Positions 46,408 through 54,779 of a DNA stretch of 64,000 nt are shown piece after piece (position 1 is the first letter of the stretch; every line of letters starts with the position of its first letter). The position numbers and the translations under genes were made by a program. The stretch is taken from contig JAAFIS010000008.1 of the NCBI GenBank assembly GCA_013298695.1, positions 123,225-187,224 on the forward strand, written 5' to 3'. This stretch comes from Betaproteobacteria bacterium. GTDB lineage: Bacteria > Pseudomonadota > Gammaproteobacteria > Burkholderiales > Casimicrobiaceae. A model generated the notes under the pieces. That model was not told where the DNA came from and did not search any database. It worked only from the letters and a program-made list of their open reading frames with translations.

Positions 46408-46947
46408 ATGACCACTGCCGAACCTTGCGACCTTCCTGAAATCGCTTTTCTTAGGTCTTGCGAGGCCGAAGGCGCGTACACCGATTGCTTTGCGGTTGAC
46501 GTGGACGGCGTGGTTACTCAAGCCGCGTTTGTTGAAGCGTTTTATACGACGCGGCTTTTTAAGACCGAGCGTTTTCTGATTCGCTGGCTGGCGCGAAAAC
46601 CGTCGGCCGATCTGGAAGCGAAAGCGCTTAGCGAGGGCAAGGCGAAGACGTTTGCGGCGTGGCGCGTTGAAGCCCAAAGCGCGGATCAACTATTGATGGC
46701 CGACCTGACCGGGCGAACCAAATCGTGGCTCATGGTTTCGCAAAACGGGATCGCACCAGGTAAAACTCGCCTCTATTTTGGTTCGGCCGTTATTCCGCGA
46801 CGCATTGCGCCGACCGGCGGGCGGGAATTTGGTGTCGGTTTCCGCGCTCTGCTCGGTTTTCACAAACTCTATTCACGCATGCTGTTGAATGCGGCAGCGG
46901 CGCGTGCGACGCGTGTGACGCGAGGAAGCGGCGCGGCGCGCGGATAG
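46408..46947 (+). CDS. Hypothetical protein
   Basis: 179 residues, no signal peptide, family not recognised. Conserved-looking parts are FLRSCEAEGAYTDCFAVDVD and SWLMVSQNGIAPGKTRLYFG. The end is rich in Arg/Ala. The ATG at 46408 was chosen over a TTG two codons earlier. It has a coding-like composition and no obvious overlap with a better frame, but could be a diverged relative of the preceding DUF2867 gene. Confidence 0.6.
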   Translation: MTTAEPCDLPEIAFLRSCEAEGAYTDCFAVDVDGVVTQAAFVEAFYTTRLFKTERFLIRWLARKPSADLEAKALSEGKAKTFAAWRVEAQSADQLLMADLTGRTKSWLMVSQNGIAPGKTRLYFGSAVIPRRIAPTGGREFGVGFRALLGFHKLYSRMLLNAAAARATRVTRGSGAARG

Positions 46948-46970
46948 GACCGCTGCGGCCTACTTAGTTG

Positions 46971-47273
46971 TTAAGAGAACGAAACCGTCGTTGCTACGAA
47001 TTTGCCTTCACCGTTTTTCTCGAAAATGATCACGGCTTCGACGTCTTTTTGACCATTTGCGTTGGTGTCAAAGGTGCGCGCTTTGTACGTAAATTTATGC
47101 ACTTTGTCGTTCGTGGTGTCGGCGACATCGGGTTTGCCGACTTGCTCGACGACTGTTTCCTCAGATTGCCCGGATACGCGACCTTCGAAGATGCCGCGGC
47201 TGTAGCTGCCGCCGCTACATGCAGAGAGAATAAACGTTGAGGCGAACATCGCCGCGAGAATAAAGCGCTTCAT
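46971..47273 (-). CDS. Small lipoprotein, BamE/SmpA-like shape
   Basis: 100 residues; signal MKRFILAAMFASTFILSAC with lipobox LSAC. GRVSGQSEETVVEQVGKPDV after the start and VHKFTYKARTF... AVIIFEKNGEGKFVATTVSF form the alpha-alpha-beta-beta-beta pattern of SmpA/OmlA-type lipoproteins, so it may support outer-membrane assembly or act as an inhibitor-like protein. Function not proven. Confidence 0.7.
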   Translation of the reverse strand: MKRFILAAMFASTFILSACSGGSYSRGIFEGRVSGQSEETVVEQVGKPDVADTTNDKVHKFTYKARTFDTNANGQKDVEAVIIFEKNGEGKFVATTVSFS

Positions 47274-47369
47274 ATCGATCCCTTGGTCGCGCTCACATTA
47301 GGTGAACACACCGCTGAATTCTCTGCGCTGCGGCTGACAGCGTGCTGACGCAGATCAAGTTTGGATGAT

Positions 47370-48425
47370 TTAGAACGCAACGACGTGATCAAGCTCTACG
47401 CGGATACCGATGTTTTCGCCAATACGATGATTGTGGTGGCTTGGTACGAGGGCGAGCACACTGCGCCCACTCGGAAGCTCCAGCGTGTACAAAAACTCTG
47501 CGCCACGAAATGCTCGCGCGAGCACCTTCGCCGTAGTCGGGCTCGCGTCGTCGTGAACAACGTCGTCCGGGCGGAGCAACAGATCAATTCGTTCGCCATT
47601 TTCGCGGGTGGTCGGCGCAGAAAGCGTGAGCTCACCAATCTCGCTATTCACCCGGTTAGCGTCAACCACCGTCACCGGAAGAAACACGCCTTCGCCAACA
47701 AAGTCTGCGATGAAACGCGAAGTCGGCTTGTGATACAGGTTGTAGGCGGTGTCCCATTGCACCAGCGCGCCATCGCGCAGCACACCGATCTCGTCAGCAA
47801 GCGCGAAGGCTTCATATTGATCGTGGGTCACAAGTAGTGCAGTCGCCTTTGCTTCGAGTAGCGTTGCGCGAACTTCTGCGGACAAGCGTTGCCGCGTTTC
47901 AATGTCCAAATTTGAAAATGGCTCGTCGAACAAAACGAGTTTTGGCTTCACGACGAGCGCGCGCGCGAGCGCGACGCGCTGCTGTTGCCCGCCTGAGAGT
48001 TCATGCGGATAGGCATGCCCCGTGTCACGAAGGTGTACGAGCGAAAGCGCTTCGTCAACGCGCTTTTCGCGCTCGTCCCGACTGAACTTTGCCAGACCGA
48101 AGCCGACGTTATCGCGCACATTCAGATGGGGGAATAGCGCGTAATCTTGAAACACCACGCCGACGCCGCGGTGCTCGGGATCGATATGCGTGCGCCCATC
48201 GGCAACGACGCGATCACCGATGCGAATGGAGCCGCCACCGATGGCTTCGAGCCCCGCGACACAACGAAGCAGCGTTGTTTTGCCGCAGCCAGAAGGTCCA
48301 AGCAAACACCCGACACGCCCGGCTTCAACGGTGAATGACACGCCTTGCAAGGTATCGCGCGAAGGCTCACGCCCGCGAGGCGGGTAGCGATGCGTGAGTT
48401 GCGAGACGATGAGGGAGTTGGTCAT
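47370..48425 (-). CDS. ABC transporter ATP-binding protein, FbpC/spermidine-type with TOBE domain
   Basis: 351 residues. Walker A GPSGCGKTT, IDPEHRGVGVVFQDYALFPH (FbpC-like Q-loop), signature LSGGQQQRVALARAL, Walker B LVLFDEP and H-loop VTHDQYEA. The last 120 residues form a TOBE_2-type domain (RIDLLLRPDDVV). These ATPases power iron(III), thiosulfate/sulfate or putrescine importers. No permease or binding protein lies next to it, so the substrate is unknown; I favour the iron type because of the Q-loop and TOBE arrangement. Confidence 0.88.
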   Translation of the reverse strand: MTNSLIVSQLTHRYPPRGREPSRDTLQGVSFTVEAGRVGCLLGPSGCGKTTLLRCVAGLEAIGGGSIRIGDRVVADGRTHIDPEHRGVGVVFQDYALFPHLNVRDNVGFGLAKFSRDEREKRVDEALSLVHLRDTGHAYPHELSGGQQQRVALARALVVKPKLVLFDEPFSNLDIETRQRLSAEVRATLLEAKATALLVTHDQYEAFALADEIGVLRDGALVQWDTAYNLYHKPTSRFIADFVGEGVFLPVTVVDANRVNSEIGELTLSAPTTRENGERIDLLLRPDDVVHDDASPTTAKVLARAFRGAEFLYTLELPSGRSVLALVPSHHNHRIGENIGIRVELDHVVAF

Positions 48426-48434
48426 GATCTTATT

Positions 48435-48520
48435 GTAGGAGCGGCTCTGCCGCGATCAGCGACTACAAAACAACAAAGACCGCGCGATGCAATGGCCAAT
48501 CGCGGCAGAGCCGCTCCTAC
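48435..48520. repeat. REP-type inverted repeat after thrC
   Basis: Two perfect 22-base arms (48435-48456 and 48499-48520) beginning GTAGGAGCGGCTCTGCCGCG face each other across 42 bases. This is the GTAGGAGCGGC... family widespread in Proteobacteria. It fills the 101-base spacer between thrC and the ABC ATPase gene. Confidence 0.9.
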
Positions 48521-48526
48521 AGTTTT

Positions 48527-49957
48527 TCAGGCGGCAATCATCTGCTTGACGCGCGCCACGTCCACACCCATCGTCGTGACCTTCTGCGGCAATGCCATCA
48601 TCGCTCTTTGAGCGTTCGTCATCGGCGGTTCGAAGCCAACGGCTTCTTGCACGGTCGCCCCAAATTTAATGGCTAACGCAGTTTCTAGAGCAATTACTGG
48701 AATAGCACTTTTTGCGAACTCTCGCCCAATGAAAACGGCGTCTGCTGTGTGAGTGTCAATTAGTGTGCCCGTCTTTTCGTAGGTTTCGCGAATCGTTGCG
48801 AGGCGGTTTGCATGGGTGCTCGTGCCCGCGACGAATCCGAAGCGTTCGCGCAGTCCTTTGTATTCCGGCGTGTTCGATAAATCGAACGATCCGCCGCGAT
48901 CCACTTCTTTCCACAACTCGGCCAAGCGCGCGGCGTCGTTGCCGAGGAGGTGGTACACGAAGCGCTCAAAGTTCGAGGCTTTCGAAATGTCCATCGACGG
49001 CGATGAGGTTTCGTAGGTCTCAGCGCTTTTGCGAGGACGGTACACGCCAGTGTTGAAAAACTCAGCGAGCACGTTGTTTTCATTCGTCGCGAGAATGAGC
49101 GTGTCAATCGGCGTGCCCATTTCGCGTGCGATGTGGCCGGCAAGAATGTTGCCGAAATTGCCCGAGGGCACGGCGAACGAAACCTTCTGCGAATTGGAAG
49201 TCGTTGCTGAAAGATAGCCGCGAACGTAATAAACAACCTGCGCGACGATGCGACCCCAGTTGATCGAATTCACCGTGCCAATGTTGTGTTTACGTTTGAA
49301 TTCGAGATCGTTTGACACGGCTTTCACGATGTCTTGGCAATCGTCAAATACGCCTTCCACCGCGATGTTGTGAATGTTCGCGTCTTGCAGCGAAAACATC
49401 TGCGCGCGCTGAAACGCGCTCATGCGACCGGCGGGCGAGAGCATGAAAACGGACACACCTTTGCGACCACGCATCGCGTATTCAGCCGCGCTGCCAGTGT
49501 CACCGCTCGTTGCGCCCAAAATGTTGAGCGTTTTGTTTTGGCGAGCGAGTTCGTATTCAAAAAGGCGACCGAGCAATTGCATCGCCATGTCTTTGAACGC
49601 GAGCGTGGGGCCGTTGGAAAGTCCTTGCAACAACAAACCCGGTTGCAGTTTTTCAAGCGAAGTGAGCGGCGTGATTTCGTCCGTGCCGAAGACTTCTTTG
49701 GTGTACGCCGCTTTTGTCATCGCGGCGAGATCTGCGTGAGGCAAATCGTTGTTATCCACGAATTTTGAAATTACGGCGGCAGCGAGTGCGTGATACGGAA
49801 GCGTTCGCCACGCAGTGAGTTCGGCGTCGGTGAACTTCGGCACGGTTTCCGGCAACATCAAACCGCCGTCTTCGGCGAGGCCGGAGAGCAGGACTTGGCT
49901 GAACGATTGTTTTTGCGCGATGTTGGCAAATGAGCCGCGGGTGGAGATGTATTTCAT
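48527..49957 (-). CDS. thrC: Threonine synthase
   Basis: Converts O-phosphohomoserine to threonine with pyridoxal phosphate. The 476 residues have the long-type start MKYISTRGSFANIAQKQSFS, the cofactor lysine K122 in GPTLAFKDMAMQLLG, GATSGDTGSAAEYAMRG and FAVPSGNFGNILAG (phosphate loop). It follows hom on the same strand with a REP pair between, so the two are probably in one operon with alaC. Confidence 0.97.
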   Translation of the reverse strand: MKYISTRGSFANIAQKQSFSQVLLSGLAEDGGLMLPETVPKFTDAELTAWRTLPYHALAAAVISKFVDNNDLPHADLAAMTKAAYTKEVFGTDEITPLTSLEKLQPGLLLQGLSNGPTLAFKDMAMQLLGRLFEYELARQNKTLNILGATSGDTGSAAEYAMRGRKGVSVFMLSPAGRMSAFQRAQMFSLQDANIHNIAVEGVFDDCQDIVKAVSNDLEFKRKHNIGTVNSINWGRIVAQVVYYVRGYLSATTSNSQKVSFAVPSGNFGNILAGHIAREMGTPIDTLILATNENNVLAEFFNTGVYRPRKSAETYETSSPSMDISKASNFERFVYHLLGNDAARLAELWKEVDRGGSFDLSNTPEYKGLRERFGFVAGTSTHANRLATIRETYEKTGTLIDTHTADAVFIGREFAKSAIPVIALETALAIKFGATVQEAVGFEPPMTNAQRAMMALPQKVTTMGVDVARVKQMIAA

Positions 49958-49964
49958 TTCAGTT

Positions 49965-50120
49965 CCCTCTCCCGCAGCGCGGGAGAGGGCTAGGGTGAGG
50001 GCAGGTTGTTAAAGTGTGAGTCTCGTGTGGCGCCGCGTGATGAAACGTCGTTCATTCCAAGGTAAGAGCCCAGTCGTAGTGCCCTCACCCCAACCCTCTC
50101 CCGCGCTGCGGGAGAGGGAG
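49965..50120. repeat. REP pair of the CCCTCTCCCGC type between hom and thrC
   Basis: Left unit 49965-50003 (CCCTCTCCCGCAGCGCGGGA...) and right unit 50080-50119 are mirror images, each a hairpin with a TAGGGTGAGGGCA or TGCCCTCACCCCA tail. They fill the spacer completely; the core CCCTCTCCC is the same as in the element at 12490 in soeA. Confidence 0.9.
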
Positions 50121-50125
50121 TAAAA

Positions 50126-51436
50126 CTAAGCCAAATTCTCAAGCCGCAACATCACAATCTTCCCGCGCGTGCTCTTCTGCGCTTCGATGCTCGCAATCGC
50201 GCGCTTGATGTTTTTCTCAACGGTTTCGTGCGAGAGCAAAATGATATCGGTCTGCGCTTCGCCTTCTTCGGGTTCTTTTTGCAGCATCGCATCAATCGAA
50301 ATTTCGTTATCTGCGAGCACGCGCGTGATGTCGGCGAGCACACCCGGTTTGTCATCCACGCGCAGTCGCAAGTAATACGACGATTCAACGTCATCAATTG
50401 TCAGCACCGGTTCAGAGCCGATGCGATCATGATGAAACGCGAGATACGGCACACGATGAGCGACATCCGCATCGATCAAGCGCGCTACGTCAACGAGATC
50501 GGCAACAACTGACGACGCTGTCGGACTCGCGCCTGCACCTGCGCCGTAGTAGAGCGTTGCGCCAGCGGCATCGCCTTTGACCAGCACAGCGTTCATCACG
50601 CCTTCAACGTTTGCGATCAACCGTTTCGTCGGAATGAGCGTTGGATGAACACGCAATTCAATGCCGTTCGTGCGCCGACGTGCGATGCCCAACAGCTTGA
50701 TGCGGTAGCCCATTTCTTCGGCGTAGCGAATATCCATCGCATCGATCTTCGTGATGCCTTCGACATGCGCTTTATCAAACGAGAGCGGAATACCAAACGC
50801 GAGCGAAGCGAGGATCGAGACTTTATGGCCGGCGTCGATACCTTCGATGTCAAACGTTGGATCGGCTTCGGCATAGCCTTTTTCTTGCGCAGTTTTCAGC
50901 ACGGTCTCGAATGGCAAACCTTTGCTGCGCATTTCCGACAAGATGAAATTCGTAGTGCCGTTGATGATGCCCGCGATCCATTCGATACGGTTCGCGACGA
51001 GGCTTTCGCGCAAGGTTTTGATGATCGGGATGCCGCCTGCGACCGCGGCTTCGAAGGCAACGATTACGCCCTTCGCGCGCGCAGCCGTGAATATCTCATC
51101 GCCGTGGATGGCAAGCAGCGCCTTGTTCGCGGTGACGACGTGTTTACCGTTAGCAATCGCTTTCAAAATGAGCGTTTTCGCGGGTTCGTGGCCGCCGAGG
51201 GTTTCAACGACAACGTCGACATCTGCCGCGTTGACTGCGTCATCGAGCGACATGACCGGAATCTCGGCGCCGCTCATGCGCTTGATCGCGCGCTCAGGCG
51301 AGCGAGCGCCCACCGCGACGATGCGAATCGCGCGACCCGCACGACGAGAGATTTCTTCTGCATTGCGCGTGAGCACATCAAACGTGCCGCCGCCGACTGT
51401 GCCGAGACCTAGGATTGCGATGTTGAGTGACTTCAT
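50126..51436 (-). CDS. hom: Homoserine dehydrogenase
   Basis: Reduces aspartate semialdehyde to homoserine. 436 residues: NAD(P) motif GLGTVGGGTFDVL, ETLGGHEPAK, HVVTANKALLAIHG, catalytic domain VAGGIPIIKTLRESL with IAGIINGTTNFIL, and a C-terminal ACT domain (RVDDKPGVLADITRVLADNE) that gives threonine feedback control. Middle gene of alaC-hom-thrC. Confidence 0.97.
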   Translation of the reverse strand: MKSLNIAILGLGTVGGGTFDVLTRNAEEISRRAGRAIRIVAVGARSPERAIKRMSGAEIPVMSLDDAVNAADVDVVVETLGGHEPAKTLILKAIANGKHVVTANKALLAIHGDEIFTAARAKGVIVAFEAAVAGGIPIIKTLRESLVANRIEWIAGIINGTTNFILSEMRSKGLPFETVLKTAQEKGYAEADPTFDIEGIDAGHKVSILASLAFGIPLSFDKAHVEGITKIDAMDIRYAEEMGYRIKLLGIARRRTNGIELRVHPTLIPTKRLIANVEGVMNAVLVKGDAAGATLYYGAGAGASPTASSVVADLVDVARLIDADVAHRVPYLAFHHDRIGSEPVLTIDDVESSYYLRLRVDDKPGVLADITRVLADNEISIDAMLQKEPEEGEAQTDIILLSHETVEKNIKRAIASIEAQKSTRGKIVMLRLENLA

Positions 51437-51446
51437 TTCGTGTTGT

Positions 51447-51534
51447 CCGTTCGTCCTGAGCTTGTCGAAGGATGACGTGATTTCAAGTTAAGTTTTTCTC
51501 GGGTTCATGGTTCGACAGGCTCACCACGAACGGG
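51447..51534. repeat. REP pair of the GTTCGTCCTGAGC type between alaC and hom
   Basis: CCGTTCGTCCTGAGCTTGTC... (51447-51473) and ...GGTTCGACAGGCTCACCACG (51506-51534) are the two halves of a widespread bacterial repeat. They lie in the spacer between the two genes of the operon. Confidence 0.9.
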
Positions 51535-51565
51535 TTAATGGGCGCGTACTGAATCCACGTTGTTG

Positions 51566-52753
51566 CTAAAGCAACCCATCTTTCTTAAACATGTCCTTAA
51601 TCCCTCTCACAGCCTGACGACTACGAGCCTCGTTCTCGATCAGCGCAAACCGCACATGCGTATCGCCATACTGTCCAAATCCGATACCGGGTGACACGCT
51701 GACCTTCGCATCTGCCAACAGCTTCTTCGCGAATTCCAGCGAACCCATTTTTTTGTATGCATCGGGAATTTTCGCCCAGATGTACATCGAGGCTTTTGGG
51801 TTATCAACCATCCAGCCCGCTTCGTGCAAGCCTTTCACCATTACATCGCGACGGTGCTCGTATTTCAATCGAATTTCTTCGACGCACTCTTGCGGGCCTT
51901 CGAGTGCCGCAATCGATGCCACTTGAATCGGCGTGAACGTACCGTAATCGTGATAGCCCTTAATGCGAGACAGCGCATTCACAAGGTTTTGATTGCCGAC
52001 CATAAAGCCCACACGCCAACCGGCCATGTTGTAGCTTTTGCTCATGGTGAAGAATTCAACCGCGACATCTTTCGCCCCCTTGACTTGCATGATTGAAGGC
52101 GCTTTGTAGCCATCAAATCCCAAGTCTGCATAGGCCAAATCATGCACGACCCAAATGCCGTGTTCACGAGCGAGCGCAACGATCTTTTCGAAAAACGGAA
52201 GGTCGACGCATTTCGCGGTTGGGTTCGAGGGGAACCCAAGAATCAGCATCTTCGGCTTCGGAAAGCTTTCGCGAATTGCGCGCTCGACTTCTTCGAAAAA
52301 ATCCACGTCGTCGGTCATCTTTACTGAGCGAATGTCTGCACCCGCGATGATCGCGCCGTAAATGTGGATCGGGTAGCTCGGGTTGGGCACGAGCGCGGTG
52401 TCGCCGCGATCCATCGTCGCCAACATCAAGTGCGCAAGCCCTTCTTTCGAGCCAATGGTCACGATCGCTTCCGAATCAGGATCGAGCCACGCGCCATAAC
52501 GCTTTGCATACCAACCACAAATTGCTTTTCGCAAACGCGGAATGCCTTTTGAAACGGAGTACCCGTGCGTGTCGCCGCGCTGCGCGGTCTCAACGAGTTT
52601 GTCGACGATGTGTTTGGGCGTTGGCCCGTCAGGGTTGCCCATGCCGAAATCAATGATGTCTTCGCCGCGATGGCGCGCGTTCATTTTCAGTTCAGACGTA
52701 ATCGCGAATACGTAGGGCGGAAGGCGCTTGATGCGCGCAAAATCGGTTTGCAT
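51566..52753 (-). CDS. alaC: Alanine transaminase (PLP fold type I)
   Basis: 395 residues; transfers the amino group of glutamate to pyruvate. [20 protein letters not shown] at the start and [18 protein letters not shown] are typical of AlaC. The cofactor lysine is K239 in [15 protein letters not shown], with NPTAK and the aspartate in [12 protein letters not shown]. First gene of alaC-hom-thrC, the usual betaproteobacterial arrangement. It ends 129 bases before hom. Confidence 0.95.
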   Translation of the reverse strand: MQTDFARIKRLPPYVFAITSELKMNARHRGEDIIDFGMGNPDGPTPKHIVDKLVETAQRGDTHGYSVSKGIPRLRKAICGWYAKRYGAWLDPDSEAIVTIGSKEGLAHLMLATMDRGDTALVPNPSYPIHIYGAIIAGADIRSVKMTDDVDFFEEVERAIRESFPKPKMLILGFPSNPTAKCVDLPFFEKIVALAREHGIWVVHDLAYADLGFDGYKAPSIMQVKGAKDVAVEFFTMSKSYNMAGWRVGFMVGNQNLVNALSRIKGYHDYGTFTPIQVASIAALEGPQECVEEIRLKYEHRRDVMVKGLHEAGWMVDNPKASMYIWAKIPDAYKKMGSLEFAKKLLADAKVSVSPGIGFGQYGDTHVRFALIENEARSRQAVRGIKDMFKKDGLL

Positions 52754-52872
52754 AGTGGGTTCCTATTCGAGTTTGAATTTCCCTCCCCGATCCGGCAGCG
52801 AATCTGACAGACGAAGGGGGAACCGTGCACCAAGTTTATCGCAGCGCAGCATTGCTCGGTTTGCCTACGCTC

Positions 52873-52946
52873 TGTAGGCGCGGGCTTGACGGCGCTTTAG
52901 GAAAACTGCTCCGACGGCATGAAGCGACGTCAAGCCATCGCCTACA
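52873..52946. repeat. REP pair of the TGTAGGCGCGGGC type upstream of alaC
   Basis: TGTAGGCGCGGGCTTGAC (52873-52890) faces GTCAAGCCATCGCCTACA (52929-52946). The left arm is the same as that at 41082. It occupies the 232-base divergent spacer before alaC and the Mth938-like gene. Confidence 0.85.
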
Positions 52947-52985
52947 GATTCAGCCGCTCGCTGCGAGTTTGTGCAAAATCGAGAT

Positions 52986-53354
52986 ATGGCACTTCAATTC
53001 AACCGCGAATCCACCACTGATTTCACCATTACGGCCTACGACGCAGTGAGCGTCGGCATCGGTGGAATCACGTTTAATGAATCAATTTCACTCTCGCACA
53101 GTGTGAGTGCGCAAGCGTGGCCGGGCACGCATCCGCTCACCAGCGATGCGCTCGCGCGCGGTGCCGAAATCGACGCCGATATCGTGATCATCGGCACCGG
53201 GCAAAAGCACGTGTTTCCAAAACCCGAAACGCTTCGACCTCTCATCGATGCGCGGATTGGATTTGAAGTGATGACGTCATCTGCGGCCTGTCGAACCTAC
53301 AACGTGCTGCTTGCTGAAGGACGGCGCGTGGGGCTTTTGCTGGTTATTGACTAG
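52986..53354 (+). CDS. Mth938-like domain protein (Xcc1710/NDUFAF3-like)
   Basis: 122 residues, cytoplasmic. SVGIGGITFNESISLSHSVS and DIVIIGTGQKHVFPKPETLR are the core of the Mth938-like fold, found in mitochondrial NDUFAF3 and bacterial Xcc1710. Role in bacteria unknown; assembly of membrane complexes is one suggestion in the literature. The ATG at 52986 opens the usual MALQFNRES start. The stop codon overlaps a hairpin (53353-53373). Confidence 0.8.
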   Translation: MALQFNRESTTDFTITAYDAVSVGIGGITFNESISLSHSVSAQAWPGTHPLTSDALARGAEIDADIVIIGTGQKHVFPKPETLRPLIDARIGFEVMTSSAACRTYNVLLAEGRRVGLLLVID

Positions 53355-53373
53355 CGATTGGCTATCAATCGCT
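53353..53373 (+). terminator. Hairpin at the stop of the Mth938-like gene
   Basis: AGCGATTG-gctat-CAATCGCT: an 8-bp stem that begins inside the TAG stop codon, followed at once by the CCCAATT-family palindrome. No T run. It may protect or end the mRNA. Confidence 0.45.
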
Positions 53374-53375
53374 TG

Positions 53376-53459
53376 GCCCATTTAAATTGGGCATAAAGCG
53401 GATTTTTGATATTTATTGACTTATATAGTATTCATACAATTTGCCCAATTAAATTGGGC
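53376..53459. repeat. Two copies of the CCCAATT-N-AATTGGG palindrome
   Basis: GCCCATTTAAATTGGGC (53376-53392) and GCCCAATTAAATTGGGC (53443-53459), start-to-start 67 bases, in the 244-base spacer before the methionine synthase gene. The second copy is the best in the window: 16 of 17 positions pair. Confidence 0.6.
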
Positions 53460-53598
53460 TAGCACATATTTTGTTGAAGCGTAAGTTTCTTGTGTCTAAA
53501 CAGCGCGCGTCTCGCAATTAGACCGGCATACGAACCGAAAAAGCCGCGATCAATACACTCGCGCCATCCGTTTACTTTGCGCTTCGCGCGTCAACACA

Positions 53599-54627
53599 AT
53601 GAACACACTTTTTCCCGCCGCCGTCTGCGGCAGTTTGCCTAAACCTGCGTGGCTTTCTGAAACCAACAAACTCTGGCCGCAATGGTTGCAAGAAGGCGAC
53701 GCGCTCGTGGCTGCGAAAGGCGACGCAACGACGCTCTGGGTAAAGGAGCAGGAAGACGCCGGGCTCTCGATCATCGGCGACGGCGAGCAATCGCGGCAGC
53801 ACTTTGTCCACGGCTTTCTCGAATTCGTTGAAGGCATCGATTTTGAACACAAGGTGAAGATGGGCATTCGCAACAATCGTTACGAGGCCATGGTGCCTGT
53901 GGTGAAAGGCCCGATTCGATTGAAGGGTCGCGTGCATCAAACCGAAGCACGGTTGCTTCGCGCGCGCACGACGCAAAAAATCAAGTTCACGATGCCCGGC
54001 CCGATGACGATCATCGACACGTTAGCCGATGAATACTATGGCGACAAAGTAAAGCTCGCGTTCGCATTCGCCGAGCTGCTGAACCAGGAAGCGCTTGCGC
54101 TGCAAGCCGACGGCGTTGACATCATTCAATTCGACGAGCCCGCGTTTAACGTGTACACGGATGACGTGAAACGCTGGGGCATTGACGCGCTTCACAAGTG
54201 CATCGAAGGTTTGACCTGCACCACCGCCGTCCACATTTGCTATGGCTACGGTATCAAAGCGAATCTCGATTGGAAAGAAACGCTCGGCGACGAATGGCGG
54301 CAATACGAAGAAACCTTTCCCGCGATCGCCGCAAGCAAATTCGACATGGTGTCGCTCGAATGCGCGAATTCAAAAGTGCCAATGCACTTGATGAGTTTGC
54401 TCAAAGGCAAACAAGTGATGGTCGGCGTGATCGATGTTGCCAGCGATGTAATCGAAACGCCAGAACAAGTCGCCGACACGATCAAACGCGCCCTCGAATT
54501 CGTGCCGAAAGAGAAACTGATTCCCTGCACCAATTGCGGCATGGCACCGATGGGCCGCAGCATCGCGCGAGCGAAGTTAAATGCGCTGGCAGCGGGGGCT
54601 AAGTTGGCGCGAGAGTTGTACGCTTAA
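53599..54627 (+). CDS. mesD: MesD-like core methionine synthase (MetE C-terminal-type, no folate domain)
   Basis: 342 residues covering only the catalytic barrel of cobalamin-independent methionine synthase. Zinc ligands match MetE: H212 and C214 (VHICYGYG), E254 (SLECAN) and C313 (CTNCGMAP). IQFDEPAFNV and KQVMVGVIDVASDVIETPEQ are also typical. Full MetE has about 750 residues with a duplicated N-terminal half; this one lacks it. The sequence fits the MesD type, which does not use methyltetrahydrofolate and which in known genomes pairs with MesX (DUF1852). No such gene is adjacent. The ATG at 53599 opens MNTLFPAAVCGSLPKP. Confidence 0.75.
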   Translation: MNTLFPAAVCGSLPKPAWLSETNKLWPQWLQEGDALVAAKGDATTLWVKEQEDAGLSIIGDGEQSRQHFVHGFLEFVEGIDFEHKVKMGIRNNRYEAMVPVVKGPIRLKGRVHQTEARLLRARTTQKIKFTMPGPMTIIDTLADEYYGDKVKLAFAFAELLNQEALALQADGVDIIQFDEPAFNVYTDDVKRWGIDALHKCIEGLTCTTAVHICYGYGIKANLDWKETLGDEWRQYEETFPAIAASKFDMVSLECANSKVPMHLMSLLKGKQVMVGVIDVASDVIETPEQVADTIKRALEFVPKEKLIPCTNCGMAPMGRSIARAKLNALAAGAKLARELYA

Positions 54628-54779
54628 TTGCGATTGGCTTCGGCGTGGCACCCTCCGCAAATGATCGCATTCCTCACCATTTGATCGAGCTCACCCGCGA
54701 TTGATCGTTTTGCCGTTGCCCGCATTTCGCTAACTTCGAGAATTCGCCCCGCACGCGATTGTGCGGGAGAATCTAGGCT

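Noticed and set aside
48435..52946. CRISPR-like repeats around alaC-hom-thrC
   Set aside because: They are inverted pairs of four different families, not regularly spaced direct repeats, and no cas genes are present.
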